Shown: positions 25,649-34,057 of the stretch, in pieces
How the letters are laid out: each line of letters begins with the position of its first letter
Numbering within the stretch: the stretch's first letter is position 1
From: Deltaproteobacteria bacterium
Lineage (GTDB): Bacteria; Myxococcota_A; UBA9160; UBA4427
NCBI GenBank assembly: GCA_002709835.1
Contig: PAQX01000049.1
Coordinates: 1 to 40,792, forward strand
Reading direction: 5' to 3'
Length of the DNA stretch: 40,792 bases
The notes under the pieces: generated by a model
What the model saw: only the letters and a program-made list of their open reading frames with translations
What the model was told of the DNA's origin: nothing
Database searches by the model: none
Position numbers and translations under genes: made by a program

Positions 25649-26686
25649 CTAGACGAGCGCGACCTCTCGGAGGAGCGAGATGTTGTCGAGTGCCTTGCCC
25701 GCGCCGTGGACGACCGCGGTGTACGGGTCTTCGCTGCGGAGGATCGGCAGTTGCGTCTCCTGGCGAAGCAGCTCGTCCAGATCGCGCAGGAGCGAGCCAC
25801 CTCCCACGAGCATGATGCCGCGGTCGACGATGTCGGCGGCGAGCTCCGGCGGCGTCTTCTCGAGCGTCAGATGGACCGTCTCGACGATCGCGTGAATCGG
25901 CTCGACGAGGGCTTCGCGCATCTCGTCACTCGTGGTGGTCACGACCTTCGGGATGCCGGCGACGAGGTCGCGGCCCTTGATCTCCATCTCTTCGACGGAG
26001 CTCTCGGGGGAAGCGGATCCGATCGTCATCTTGACCTGTTCCGCGGTCCGTTCACCGATCAGCATGTTGTACTTGCGCTTGGTGTAGTTGATGATCGCTT
26101 CGTCCATCTTGTCACCACCGGTCCGGATGGAGCGGCTGGTCACGATGCCCGAGAGCGAGATCACGGCGACGTCGGTGGTGCCACCGCCGATGTCGACGAC
26201 CATGTTGCCCGTCGGCGCGGTCACGTCGAGGCCGGCACCGATCGCCGCAGCCATCGGCTCTTCGATCAGGAAGACTTCGCGGGCCCCGGCAGACAGCGCC
26301 GATTCACGGACAGCGCGCTTCTCGACACTCGTGATGCAGGGCGGCACGCAGATGACGATACGCGGTCGCGCCAGCGTGCGGCGGTTGTGCGCGCGCTGGA
26401 TGAAGTAGCGAAGCATCGCCTCGGTGATCTCGAAGTCGGCGATCACGCCGTCCTTGATCGGACGAACTGCCGTGATGTTGCCCGGCGTACGCCCAAGCAT
26501 CTCCTTCGCATCGTGACCGACGGCGCGAACACGCGCGGCCTTGCCCGCGGACTCGTTGGTCACGGCGACGACCGAAGGTTCGGAGCAGACGACGCCCTTC
26601 CCCTTGCTGTAGACGAGCGTGTTGGCCGTTCCCAGATCGATCGCGAGATCGTGCGAGAACATTCCGGCGATGGCGTCGAGCAGCAT
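25649..26686 (-). CDS. mreB: Rod shape-determining protein MreB
   Basis: Bacterial actin that organises lateral wall synthesis. The 345-residue protein has the phosphate-1 motif [12 protein letters not shown], the [13 protein letters not shown] segment ([12 protein letters not shown]), phosphate-2 [26 protein letters not shown] and the adenosine motif [14 protein letters not shown]. The ATG at 26686 has GGAG 6 bases upstream, and the short amphipathic start [13 protein letters not shown] fits membrane binding. mreC and mreD, normally the next genes, are absent: a convergent SCP2-like gene follows directly. They may lie elsewhere in the genome. Confidence 0.98.
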   Translation of the reverse strand: MLLDAIAGMFSHDLAIDLGTANTLVYSKGKGVVCSEPSVVAVTNESAGKAARVRAVGHDAKEMLGRTPGNITAVRPIKDGVIADFEITEAMLRYFIQRAHNRRTLARPRIVICVPPCITSVEKRAVRESALSAGAREVFLIEEPMAAAIGAGLDVTAPTGNMVVDIGGGTTDVAVISLSGIVTSRSIRTGGDKMDEAIINYTKRKYNMLIGERTAEQVKMTIGSASPESSVEEMEIKGRDLVAGIPKVVTTTSDEMREALVEPIHAIVETVHLTLEKTPPELAADIVDRGIMLVGGGSLLRDLDELLRQETQLPILRSEDPYTAVVHGAGKALDNISLLREVALV

Positions 26687-27063
26687 GCGACTCTCCAGAT
26701 TGGATTCATGGACCCGCACAGCGGGGGCAAGCAGGTGCCGTATTCCTGAATCGGCAAGAAGGCGCAGACATTGAGCCCAAATGCGGAGCGAGTAAGGGAA
26801 TTTCGGCCCGCGCGCGGGCGAGATGGCTCCTATGGGGCTGTAGAGCCCGGGGGATTCGCAAGAGGCGGCCTCTCCGAAACGGAAGGGTCGCCCGGCCTCC
26901 TGGCCGAGCCACGCCGAGGGACGGAAGAGTTCGCGTCAGGCGCGAGACCCCCTCCCTCCGCCGCCGTCTCAGGCGCCTCGTCGAAGCCGCACCGCTCGAT
27001 GGCGGCAAAGCGTGCCCGGTGGGCGAGTCCGCCGGCGCGAAGGCCTGCCGATCTCGCGAGCCT
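26687..27063. other. Gene-free 377-bp gap between pafA and mreB
   Basis: No gene is supported on either strand. The region must contain the mreB promoter and the end of the proteasome transcript. Imperfect GC-rich hairpins are frequent, but none has a T-run, and I see no clear -35/-10 pair. Confidence 0.4.
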
Positions 27064-28470
27064 TCACGACTGGATGACGAGCTTGGACAGCGAGGTCTTG
27101 CGCAGATTCGTCTTCTGAATCGTGCGCACCAGCTCCGCCACCTTCTCCGTGTCCGTCTCGAACGGGTTGTTGCAGATCACCCGGACGTTCAGGAGGTTGC
27201 CGAGGCGGATGTTCGACCAGTCGAGGTCGTACTGGATCGAGTTCTCGCGCGCGAGCTTGATGAACTCACCGCGCATTCGCGCGCGCGTGTCCGGCGGTGG
27301 TGCGGTCTTCGCGGCATCGACCTCCTCGTCGGTGAAGAGGCGATCTACCGCTCCCTTCCGCTCGAGCAGGTAGTAGAGACTGCGGTCGCGGCGCAAGTCG
27401 TGATACTGGAGGTCGAGCATCAGCACGCGCGGGTCGGTCCACGTCGTGTTGTGCTTGTCGACCCAGCTCTGGATCAGCTTGCGTTTGATCACCCAGTCGA
27501 TCTGGCGATCGAGCTTGTCCGGATCCGTGTCGAGGCAGTCGAGCACGTGCTGCCACATGTGCACGGCCTTCTTGTGATCCTCGGAGACCGGGTATTGCTC
27601 GATGTACTTCTGGGCCATCTCACAGTATTCGCGCTGAATCTCGATCGGCGAATATTCGCGCCCGTTGTCCAGGCGGAGACGTCGCTTGCAGGTCGAGTCG
27701 TAGGTGATGTCCTTGATCGCCTTGACCGGATTGCGAAGCGTGAAGTCCTTGTTGATGTAGTTGTCTTCGATCATCTGCAGGACGACCGAGGCGGTCCCGA
27801 CCTTCACGAAGTTGGTGTACTCGCTCATGTTCGAGTCACCGACGATCACGTGCAGGCGACGATATTTCTCGCGGTCCGCGTGCGGCTCGTCGCGCGTGTT
27901 GATGATCGAGCGATCGTTCGTCGTGGTCCCGGAGATCTTCTGATAAATGTGCTGCGCGCGCTGGGACACGCAGTAATGGATTCCATCCTGGGTCTGGAAG
28001 ACCTTGCCCGCGCCGGTGTAGATCTGGCGCGTGACGAGGAAAGGAATCAACTGCTCGGCCAGGTAGTAGAAGTCCACGTCGCGGTCGACGAGGTAATTCT
28101 CGTGGCAGCCGTAGCTGTTCCCGACGAAGTCGGTGTTGTTCTTGAAGATCGAGAGCTTCCCGGCGATCCGCTCTTCGCGAATCTTCTCCTCGGCGTAGAT
28201 CTGGAGGTCTTCGAGGATCCGCTCACCGGCCTTGTCGTAGATGATGAGCTGGCTCGGCGAGATGCACTCGGGCGTCGCATACTCGGGATGACATCCCGTG
28301 TCCTGGTAGAACCGAGCGCCGTTTTCCAGGAACACGTTGAGAAAGTGTTCCGTGGTGATCAGCTTCTCGAAGAGAAATCGGATCGCCTTCTCGACAGGGA
28401 GCGTCTTCCGCCCCTCTGGGGTGAAGATGATTCCGTACTCGGTCTCGATCCCGTAAATGCGCTTCTGCAC
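27064..28470 (-). CDS. pafA: Pup--protein ligase PafA
   Basis: Joins the C-terminal glutamate of deamidated Pup to substrate lysines through an acyl-phosphate. Its glutamine-synthetase-like fold is evident. MQKRIYGIETEYGI carries the Mg-ATP glutamates (Glu9, Glu11), ARFYQDTGCHPEYATPE carries the catalytic Asp57, and KNNTDFVGNSYGCHENYL, TRDEPHADREKYRRLHVIVGDSNMSEY (in part) and MLDLQYHDLRRDRSLYYLL follow. It lacks the 37-40-residue loop that marks Dop, which separates the two paralogues here. The 468 residues are close to actinobacterial PafA. The start is GTG at 28470 with only a weak AGGCGG upstream. It is the last gene of the cluster. Confidence 0.97.
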   Translation of the reverse strand: MQKRIYGIETEYGIIFTPEGRKTLPVEKAIRFLFEKLITTEHFLNVFLENGARFYQDTGCHPEYATPECISPSQLIIYDKAGERILEDLQIYAEEKIREERIAGKLSIFKNNTDFVGNSYGCHENYLVDRDVDFYYLAEQLIPFLVTRQIYTGAGKVFQTQDGIHYCVSQRAQHIYQKISGTTTNDRSIINTRDEPHADREKYRRLHVIVGDSNMSEYTNFVKVGTASVVLQMIEDNYINKDFTLRNPVKAIKDITYDSTCKRRLRLDNGREYSPIEIQREYCEMAQKYIEQYPVSEDHKKAVHMWQHVLDCLDTDPDKLDRQIDWVIKRKLIQSWVDKHNTTWTDPRVLMLDLQYHDLRRDRSLYYLLERKGAVDRLFTDEEVDAAKTAPPPDTRARMRGEFIKLARENSIQYDLDWSNIRLGNLLNVRVICNNPFETDTEKVAELVRTIQKTNLRKTSLSKLVIQS

Positions 28471-28528
28471 GAATACCGCCTGACGGCCGTCTGGCCGCTA
28501 CGACAGTGCCGGGGGCGGGAGCACGCCG

Positions 28529-29230
28529 CTAGCTACCGTCGAGCATACCTTGAACTTCATCGGCAGAAAGCCGGCAGAACTTGCGGCCGGTCCTTTCCCG
28601 ATCGAGCAGGCAGACTTCGAGTCCCCCCGCGTCCAATTCAGAACTCCGTTCTGCTCCTGCGCTGAGGGCTCGCAGTCCGAGTTGGGCCGCCTCCCCCGCG
28701 GGCATCGCCTCCCGGTAGTCATTCTCCAAGACGGATTCGACCTCTTCCACGTTCCCGCCGATTGCAACGAAACCGGGATGATCGCTGATGAATCCATCGT
28801 ACTTGATCCGGTAGAGCGAGTTCGCCTTGTGGTCCTCGTACCGGTCGTCTCCGACCTCGGCGACGATGATCTCCAACTCCAGCGGCTTGATCTGCTGTGT
28901 GAAGACGTCCCCGATCACCTGCGAGAACGCATTGGCGAGGCTGCGCCCGCGAACGTCCTCTCGGCTGTAGGCGTACCCCGTGGTGTCCGCGAAGCGGACG
29001 CCGACCTTCCGGAGCTGATCGAACTCGCTGAACTTGCCGACACCGCAGTAGGCGAGCCGGTCGTAGATCTCGCCGATCTTGTTCAGCTTCGTAGCGTTCT
29101 CGGCCATCATCAGGACGCCGCCCTGATGCTCGAGGGCCACGATCGACTTGCCGCGCGAGATGCCCTTGCGGGCGAACTCGGCCTTGTCGGCCATGACCTG
29201 TTCGGGCGAAACGTAGAAGGGCATCGACAT
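28529..29230 (-). CDS. prcA: 20S proteasome alpha subunit PrcA
   Basis: Outer-ring subunit that gates the core and docks the ATPase. The N-terminus MSMPFYVSPEQVMADKAEFARKG matches the bacterial PrcA gate segment. IVALEHQGGVLMMAEN, KIGEIYDRLAYCGVGKFSEFDQLR (in part), FADTTGYAYSREDVRGRSLAN and LEVCLLDRERTGRKFCRL are further PrcA landmarks. The length of 233 residues is typical. The ATG at 29230 shares its A with the prcB stop (TGATG), so the two core subunits are translationally coupled, as expected for a stoichiometric complex. pafA follows after 58 bp. Confidence 0.97.
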   Translation of the reverse strand: MSMPFYVSPEQVMADKAEFARKGISRGKSIVALEHQGGVLMMAENATKLNKIGEIYDRLAYCGVGKFSEFDQLRKVGVRFADTTGYAYSREDVRGRSLANAFSQVIGDVFTQQIKPLELEIIVAEVGDDRYEDHKANSLYRIKYDGFISDHPGFVAIGGNVEEVESVLENDYREAMPAGEAAQLGLRALSAGAERSSELDAGGLEVCLLDRERTGRKFCRLSADEVQGMLDGS

Positions 29231-30033
29231 CAGAGGTTCCCTCCAGCGGCTCGCGCATCCAGGATGGACTGGTAGACCGCAGCGATCTCCTCTTCGCTCG
29301 CGTCGCTGTGACCGTTCTGGTCGCAGACCTTGATGATCGGGAAGATCCCACGCTGGAGGTCCACGCCCCCCGTCGCGCGATCCTCTTCAGCAGCCGCGGT
29401 CAGTGCCTGGACGGCGACCTTCACGGCGTCATCTCGTGACAGATCGGCATGCCAGCCATGCTTGAGCGATTCCCTCGCGTAGAGGCCGCCGGAGCCCGTC
29501 GCGTCGAACTCGCCTTCCTCGTAGCGACCGCCCGTGATGTCGAACTTCCACAGGCGTCCGGTCTTCCGCCGCGTGTCGAAGCCCGCAAAGAGTGGCACGA
29601 CCGCGAGGCCCTGCATCGCCGCCGGCAGATTTGCGCGGATCATCTGCGAGAGCTTGTTGGCCTTGCCCTCGAGCTCGAGGGGCGCCCCCTCGAGCTTCTC
29701 GTAGTGTTCGAGCTCGACCGACAGAACGCGGGCCATCTCGATGCACGGCCCCGCCGCGCCCGAGATCGCCATCACCGAATAGGGATCCGTTTCGAAGACC
29801 TTCACGACGTCACGCGACGCCACGGAGTGGCCCGCCGTCGCGAGGCGATCACCCGCCACGAGGACACCGTCACCGAACTTCATGGTCAGCACGGTCGTCC
29901 CGTGCGGAACGCTCTCAGGCCGGAGCGCCGCGGCACTCTCGCCCCACGCCGAAAGATCTGGCGCCAGCTGCGGATGATCGACCTGCAAGAGTTCGAAGAA
30001 GCTCGAACCCTGGTAGTTGCCTTGAACCGGCAC
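29230..30033 (-). CDS. prcB: 20S proteasome beta subunit PrcB
   Basis: Catalytic subunit. A propeptide of about 45 residues ends at VPHG, and autoprocessing would expose Thr46 (TTVLTMKFGDGVLVAGDRLAT in part), the N-terminal nucleophile. ASRDVVKVFETDPYSVMAISG, VELEHYEKLEGAPLELEGK and ATGGVDLQRGIFP are closely PrcB-like. GTG at 30033, preceded by a GAGGGGGG tract, gives 267 residues. A longer frame from TTG at 30075 lacks a ribosome-binding site. It sits directly between pup and prcA. Confidence 0.97.
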   Translation of the reverse strand: MPVQGNYQGSSFFELLQVDHPQLAPDLSAWGESAAALRPESVPHGTTVLTMKFGDGVLVAGDRLATAGHSVASRDVVKVFETDPYSVMAISGAAGPCIEMARVLSVELEHYEKLEGAPLELEGKANKLSQMIRANLPAAMQGLAVVPLFAGFDTRRKTGRLWKFDITGGRYEEGEFDATGSGGLYARESLKHGWHADLSRDDAVKVAVQALTAAAEEDRATGGVDLQRGIFPIIKVCDQNGHSDASEEEIAAVYQSILDARAAGGNL

Positions 30034-30108
30034 TTTTCCCCCCTCGGATCCCGTTCTGGTCACGAGCGCGGGCAAGATGGTCCCGCGTCTGTCGCACTTC
30101 CGCAGCCG

Positions 30109-30387
30109 CTACTGACCGCCACGCTGGACGTAGTTCTTCACGAACTCTTCCGCGTTCTCTTCGAGGACCGAGTCGATCTCGTCGAGGAGGTTGTCCATGT
30201 CCTCCTTGAGATCCTCGCCCTTCTCCTTGAGCTTCTGGCCGCCCTCGCCGGAGCTCTCTCCGCCGTCGTCGCCGCCGCCGCCCTTGTTCTTCTGGGTCTG
30301 CCCGCCCTTCTCCGCCATCGCAGAGAAGATCGGCAGAGCCTCGTCAGAGCGCTTCTGAAGTCGTTCCATCGTGATGAAATTGGCCAT
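30109..30387 (-). CDS. pup: Prokaryotic ubiquitin-like protein Pup, N-terminally extended
   Basis: The degradation tag of the bacterial proteasome. The C-terminal half is unmistakable: LLDEIDSVLEENAEEFVKNY (in part) followed by VQRGGQ. The terminal Gln must be deamidated by Dop before ligation. The coiled-coil-forming helix that binds Arc/Mpa is intact. A Gly/Asp/Ser-rich disordered segment (residues 36-50) precedes it. At 92 residues it is longer than actinobacterial Pup (about 64), because some 23 residues (MANFITMERLQKRSDEALPI...) come before the MAEKGGQTQKNKG that resembles the usual start. The upstream ATG at 30387 is the supported start, since GGAGGA lies 7 bases before it and none precedes the inner ATG. 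It lies 85 bp after dop and 75 bp before prcB. Confidence 0.96.
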   Translation of the reverse strand: MANFITMERLQKRSDEALPIFSAMAEKGGQTQKNKGGGGDDGGESSGEGGQKLKEKGEDLKEDMDNLLDEIDSVLEENAEEFVKNYVQRGGQ

Positions 30388-30472
30388 CTCGTCTTCCTCC
30401 GGACCGGCGCTGATTCGTCTTTGACCAGCTGCCCAGTCCTTCCTGTCCGCGCGCCCAGGGGGCGCGCAAGCG

Positions 30473-31957
30473 TTAGGAACCCATGTTCTCGAGGAGCGCC
30501 GCCGCCGTATCCGACTTGTCCAGCAACGCCCCGACGATTTCGTTCGTACCCTTCAGGGGCTCCGCCATCATGACGCGCTTGATCGACTCATCTTCGAGGC
30601 CGAACGAGATCGAATCCCAGTTCACGCCGAAGACCTCGCTCGGGTAGCGCTTGAGGCACTCGCCTCGGAAGAACGCCCGCGTGTCCTGCGGAGCGTTGTA
30701 GACGGCGTGCTGAATCTCCTCGTCGGTCACGATTCGCTCCACCTTGCCTTGCCGTTCGAGCAGGTAGTAGAGGCCCTTGTCGGGGCGCGAGTCGTGGTAT
30801 TGGAGATCGAGCATCTGAACCTGGGAGTCTTCCCAGCCGAGGCTCTTCCGATTCATGTAGCCCTCGATGAGCCGCTTCTTGATCACCCAGTCGATTCGGG
30901 TGTCGAGCGTCATCGGGTCATCGCCGAGGGCCTCGAGGACCTCACCCCACTTCTGGATCACGTCCTTCTGGATCGGGTCCAGGGAACGCGACGAGGTGTA
31001 CGCGAGCATCATCTCGTAGAACTCCAGCTGGATCTGGAGCGCCGTCTTCGACGTCCCGTCATCCATCGTGAGTTCCTGCTTGAGGCTGATGTCGTGGGAC
31101 ACCTCGCGGATCGCCTTCACCGGATCCCGCAGCGAGAGATCCTTCGTGATCGCACCGTCTTCGATCATCGACAGGACCAGCGCCGTGACGCCGTTCCGCA
31201 GATAGATCGTGTACTCGCTCATGTTCGAATCACCCACGATGACGTGGAGTCGGCGGTACTTTTCCCGGTCGGCGTGCGGCTCGTCACGCGTGTTGACGAT
31301 CGGTCGTTTGACCATCGTATCCAGCGCGACCTCGGTCTCGAAGAAGTCGGCGCGCTGGGAGAGCTGGTAATCGCACGGATGGCCGCGGTTCTCCGAGCCG
31401 ACCTTGCCGGCCCCACACCAGATCTGGCGCGTGGAAAAGAACGGAAGCAGCGGCTCGACGACCTGCTTGAAGGACGTCCGGCGATCCATGAGATAGTTCT
31501 CATGGCAGCCGTAGCTGTTCCCCTTGCGGTCTGAATTGTTCTTGTAGATCAGCATCTGCGCGCCTTCGGGCAGCAACTGATTGGCCTCTCGGCGGCTGAT
31601 CTCGATCACCCGCTCGCCCGCCTTCTCGTGGAGGACGAGGTCCCGTGCGTTCGTCACCTCAGGGCTCGAATACTCGGGATGGGCGTGATCGACGTAATAG
31701 CGGGCGCCGTTCACCAGGGTCTTGTTCCGGGCAATGTTCTCCTGCTGGTTGGGCGTGTACTTCTCGCCCTCGACCTGGAAGCCACGCGCATCCGCGAGCG
31801 GGTTCTCCTGGTCGTAGTCCCAGAGGATGTGGCCGTCCGGATCCTCGCGGTAGGCGTTGACGATCAGGACGCAGGACGAGATGGGGTCGAAGTCGGGATC
31901 GTTCTTGACCATGATCCCGAACTCGACCTCGGTGCCCATGACAGTGGGAATCGCCAT
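30473..31957 (-). CDS. dop: Pup deamidase/depupylase Dop
   Basis: Deamidates the C-terminal Gln of Pup to Glu and can remove Pup from substrates. It shares the PafA fold: MGTEVEFGI with the metal-binding glutamates, then an insertion of about 35-40 residues (41-77, the Dop loop with PDGHILWDYDQENPLAD...), then RYYVDHAHPEYSSPE with catalytic Asp90. IYKNNSDRKGNSYGCHENYL, NTRDEPHADREKYRRLHVIV (in part) and MLDLQYHDSRPDKGLYYLLE complete the match. The 494 residues are typical. A Gln-ending Pup next door fits a requirement for Dop. It lies 165 bp after arc. Confidence 0.97.
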   Translation of the reverse strand: MAIPTVMGTEVEFGIMVKNDPDFDPISSCVLIVNAYREDPDGHILWDYDQENPLADARGFQVEGEKYTPNQQENIARNKTLVNGARYYVDHAHPEYSSPEVTNARDLVLHEKAGERVIEISRREANQLLPEGAQMLIYKNNSDRKGNSYGCHENYLMDRRTSFKQVVEPLLPFFSTRQIWCGAGKVGSENRGHPCDYQLSQRADFFETEVALDTMVKRPIVNTRDEPHADREKYRRLHVIVGDSNMSEYTIYLRNGVTALVLSMIEDGAITKDLSLRDPVKAIREVSHDISLKQELTMDDGTSKTALQIQLEFYEMMLAYTSSRSLDPIQKDVIQKWGEVLEALGDDPMTLDTRIDWVIKKRLIEGYMNRKSLGWEDSQVQMLDLQYHDSRPDKGLYYLLERQGKVERIVTDEEIQHAVYNAPQDTRAFFRGECLKRYPSEVFGVNWDSISFGLEDESIKRVMMAEPLKGTNEIVGALLDKSDTAAALLENMGS

Positions 31958-32122
31958 CTCGAATCGAAGCTCCTGGGCTCTCTGCCTTGTCTGGCCCGGT
32001 AGAAGATGCGCTCCTTCGAGCGCGCTGAGAGAAGGGAAGGGAGAACCCCTTCAGGTCGGCGGGTGGCCGTGCTCTGGTTCCCGCTTGGCTGTCCGCCGAC
32101 CCGGAGGGTTCGCTCCGTGCGG

Positions 32123-34057
32123 TTAGACGTACTGCCCCTGACCGGCCGAGACGTTCTCGATGCTTTCTTCCTTGCGCTCCATCCCGGTGATGAGCGTCCG
32201 GACGTTGATGATCCGCTCGCCCTTCCGGCCGGAGATCCGGGCCCAATCGTCCGGATTCGTCGTGTTCGGAAGATCCTCGTTCTCCTTGAACTCCTCACGC
32301 GCCGACTCGATCAGGTCGTCGGCCGTGATGCCGTGCTCGCCGCCGTCGAGGAAGCGCTTGACGGCCTTCCGCTTGGCGCGGGCCACGATGTTCTCGAGCA
32401 TCGCGCCGGAGGAGAAGTCCTTGAAGTAGAAGATCTCGCGTTCGCCCTTGGCGTAGGTCACCTCGAGGAACTTGTTCTCGTCTCCCTCGGAGTACATGTT
32501 CTCGACGACTTCCTTGATCATGCCCGTGCAGGCCTTGTCGCGGTCGCCATCGAAGCGCGCCACCAGGCTCTCGTGGAGCGGCAGGTCCGAGGTCATGTAC
32601 TTCTCGAGAATCGAGACCGCCGATTCACGGTCGGGTCGCGACACCTTGACCTTCAGGTCGAGACGTCCGGGCCGAAGCACCGCCGGGTCGATCAGGTCCT
32701 GCCGGTTGGTGGCACCGATCACGATCACGTTCTTGAGTGACTCGACGCCATCGATCTCCGAGAGAAACTGCGCCACGACGGTGGCTTCCATGTCCGAGGA
32801 GACGCCGGATCCGCGCATGCGGAAAAGCGAGTCCATCTCGTCGAAGAAGACGACGACCGGCACGTCCTGGCTCGCCTTGTCGCGGGCCTTCTTGAAGACC
32901 TCGCGCAGCTTGCTCTCGGTTTCGCCGACGTACTTGTTCAGGAGCTCCGGGCCCTTCACGTTCAGGAAGTAGGCCGTCGTGGCCTTGCCCGTTCGCGATT
33001 CGATCCGCTTGGCCAGGCTGTTCGCGACCGCCTTGGCGATGAGCGTCTTGCCGCAGCCGGGCGGGCCGTAGAGCAGGATGCCCTTCGGCGGGCTCAGCTT
33101 ATGCTCGAGGAAGACGTCCGGGTGGAGGTACGGGAGTTCGACCGAATCTCGCAGGATCTCGATCTGATCGCCCAAACCTCCGATGTCCTCGTAGCTGACG
33201 TCCGGGATCTCCTCGAGCATCACCTCTTCGACCGAGGACTTCGGCAACTTCTCGAATGCGTACATCGTGCGCATGTCGACCAGCAGCGAATCCCCGACCT
33301 TGATCGTCTCACGGCGCAGCGGCTCGGAGAGCGTGACCACCCGTTCGTCGTCGGTGTGACCACTGACGATCACGCGGCTGTCGGAGATCGAGTCGACGAC
33401 CGTGCAGACTTCACCTCGCTGGGTGTACTCGGCGCCTTCGATGATGTTGAACGCTTCGTTGAGGACGACGTACTGGCCCTCGTCGAGCTGGAACGGATCC
33501 AGGTTCGGATGGACGTTGACCCGCATCGGGCGCCCATCCATCAGGATCTCGCTCGTGCCATCCTTGTTCGCGCGCAAGAAGATTCCGTAGGTATTCGGCG
33601 GTGCGCAGAGCTTGTCGACCTCTTCCTTCAAGAGTTCGATCTGCTGCTTGGCCTCCTGGAGCATCGCCACCAGCTTCTCGTTCTGCCGTTCGGCGTCCCG
33701 GTGCTGGGTACGAGCCTGGTCGTAGCGCCGTCGCAGCGTTTCGAAGTCCGCGAGCATCCGGTCTAGCCGGTGTCGGAACTCGTTCGAGTCACTTCCGAAG
33801 AAGCGCATGGCATCCTGCAGGCGTTCGGCCTCGCTGTCGGCTCGGCCGCGCCCCGGGTGCGGGGCGTCACCGCCTCCGTAGGCCGGCGGGGCGCCCTGAG
33901 AGAACTCTCCCTCGTCCGGACGACCGCTCGGCGAGCCGGTCCCGCCCGCGGGGTTGATCCGACGCATGACGTCTCTCACGAATCCCTTCCGGCCGGAGCC
34001 TCCCCCCTGCGAGCCAGCGCCGCCGCCACCGGAAGAGTCGGAATCATGTTCGCTCAT
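32123..34057 (-). CDS. arc: Proteasome-associated AAA+ ATPase Arc/Mpa
   Basis: Hexameric unfoldase that binds Pup and feeds substrates to the 20S core. Residues 1-75 are a Ser/Gly/Pro-rich disordered segment unlike the short tail of M. tuberculosis Mpa. A coiled coil (about 76-150) follows, then the two OB domains (about 152-275). The AAA module has Walker A GPPGCGKT (331-338), Walker B VVVFFDEMDS (401-410) and GATNRQDLIDPAVLRPGRLD. The protein ends GQYV, equivalent to the C-terminal GQYL that opens the PrcA gate. 644 residues; the ATG at 34057 has AGGAGA 7 bases upstream. It is the first gene of the cluster. Confidence 0.97.
   Translation of the reverse strand: MSEHDSDSSGGGGAGSQGGGSGRKGFVRDVMRRINPAGGTGSPSGRPDEGEFSQGAPPAYGGGDAPHPGRGRADSEAERLQDAMRFFGSDSNEFRHRLDRMLADFETLRRRYDQARTQHRDAERQNEKLVAMLQEAKQQIELLKEEVDKLCAPPNTYGIFLRANKDGTSEILMDGRPMRVNVHPNLDPFQLDEGQYVVLNEAFNIIEGAEYTQRGEVCTVVDSISDSRVIVSGHTDDERVVTLSEPLRRETIKVGDSLLVDMRTMYAFEKLPKSSVEEVMLEEIPDVSYEDIGGLGDQIEILRDSVELPYLHPDVFLEHKLSPPKGILLYGPPGCGKTLIAKAVANSLAKRIESRTGKATTAYFLNVKGPELLNKYVGETESKLREVFKKARDKASQDVPVVVFFDEMDSLFRMRGSGVSSDMEATVVAQFLSEIDGVESLKNVIVIGATNRQDLIDPAVLRPGRLDLKVKVSRPDRESAVSILEKYMTSDLPLHESLVARFDGDRDKACTGMIKEVVENMYSEGDENKFLEVTYAKGEREIFYFKDFSSGAMLENIVARAKRKAVKRFLDGGEHGITADDLIESAREEFKENEDLPNTTNPDDWARISGRKGERIINVRTLITGMERKEESIENVSAGQGQYV

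Noticed and set aside
27064..34057. UBact-type (non-Pup) tagging system
   Set aside because: The tag has the canonical Pup C-terminal helix LDEIDSVLEENAEEFVKNY and GGQ end, and both PafA and Dop are of the usual kind.
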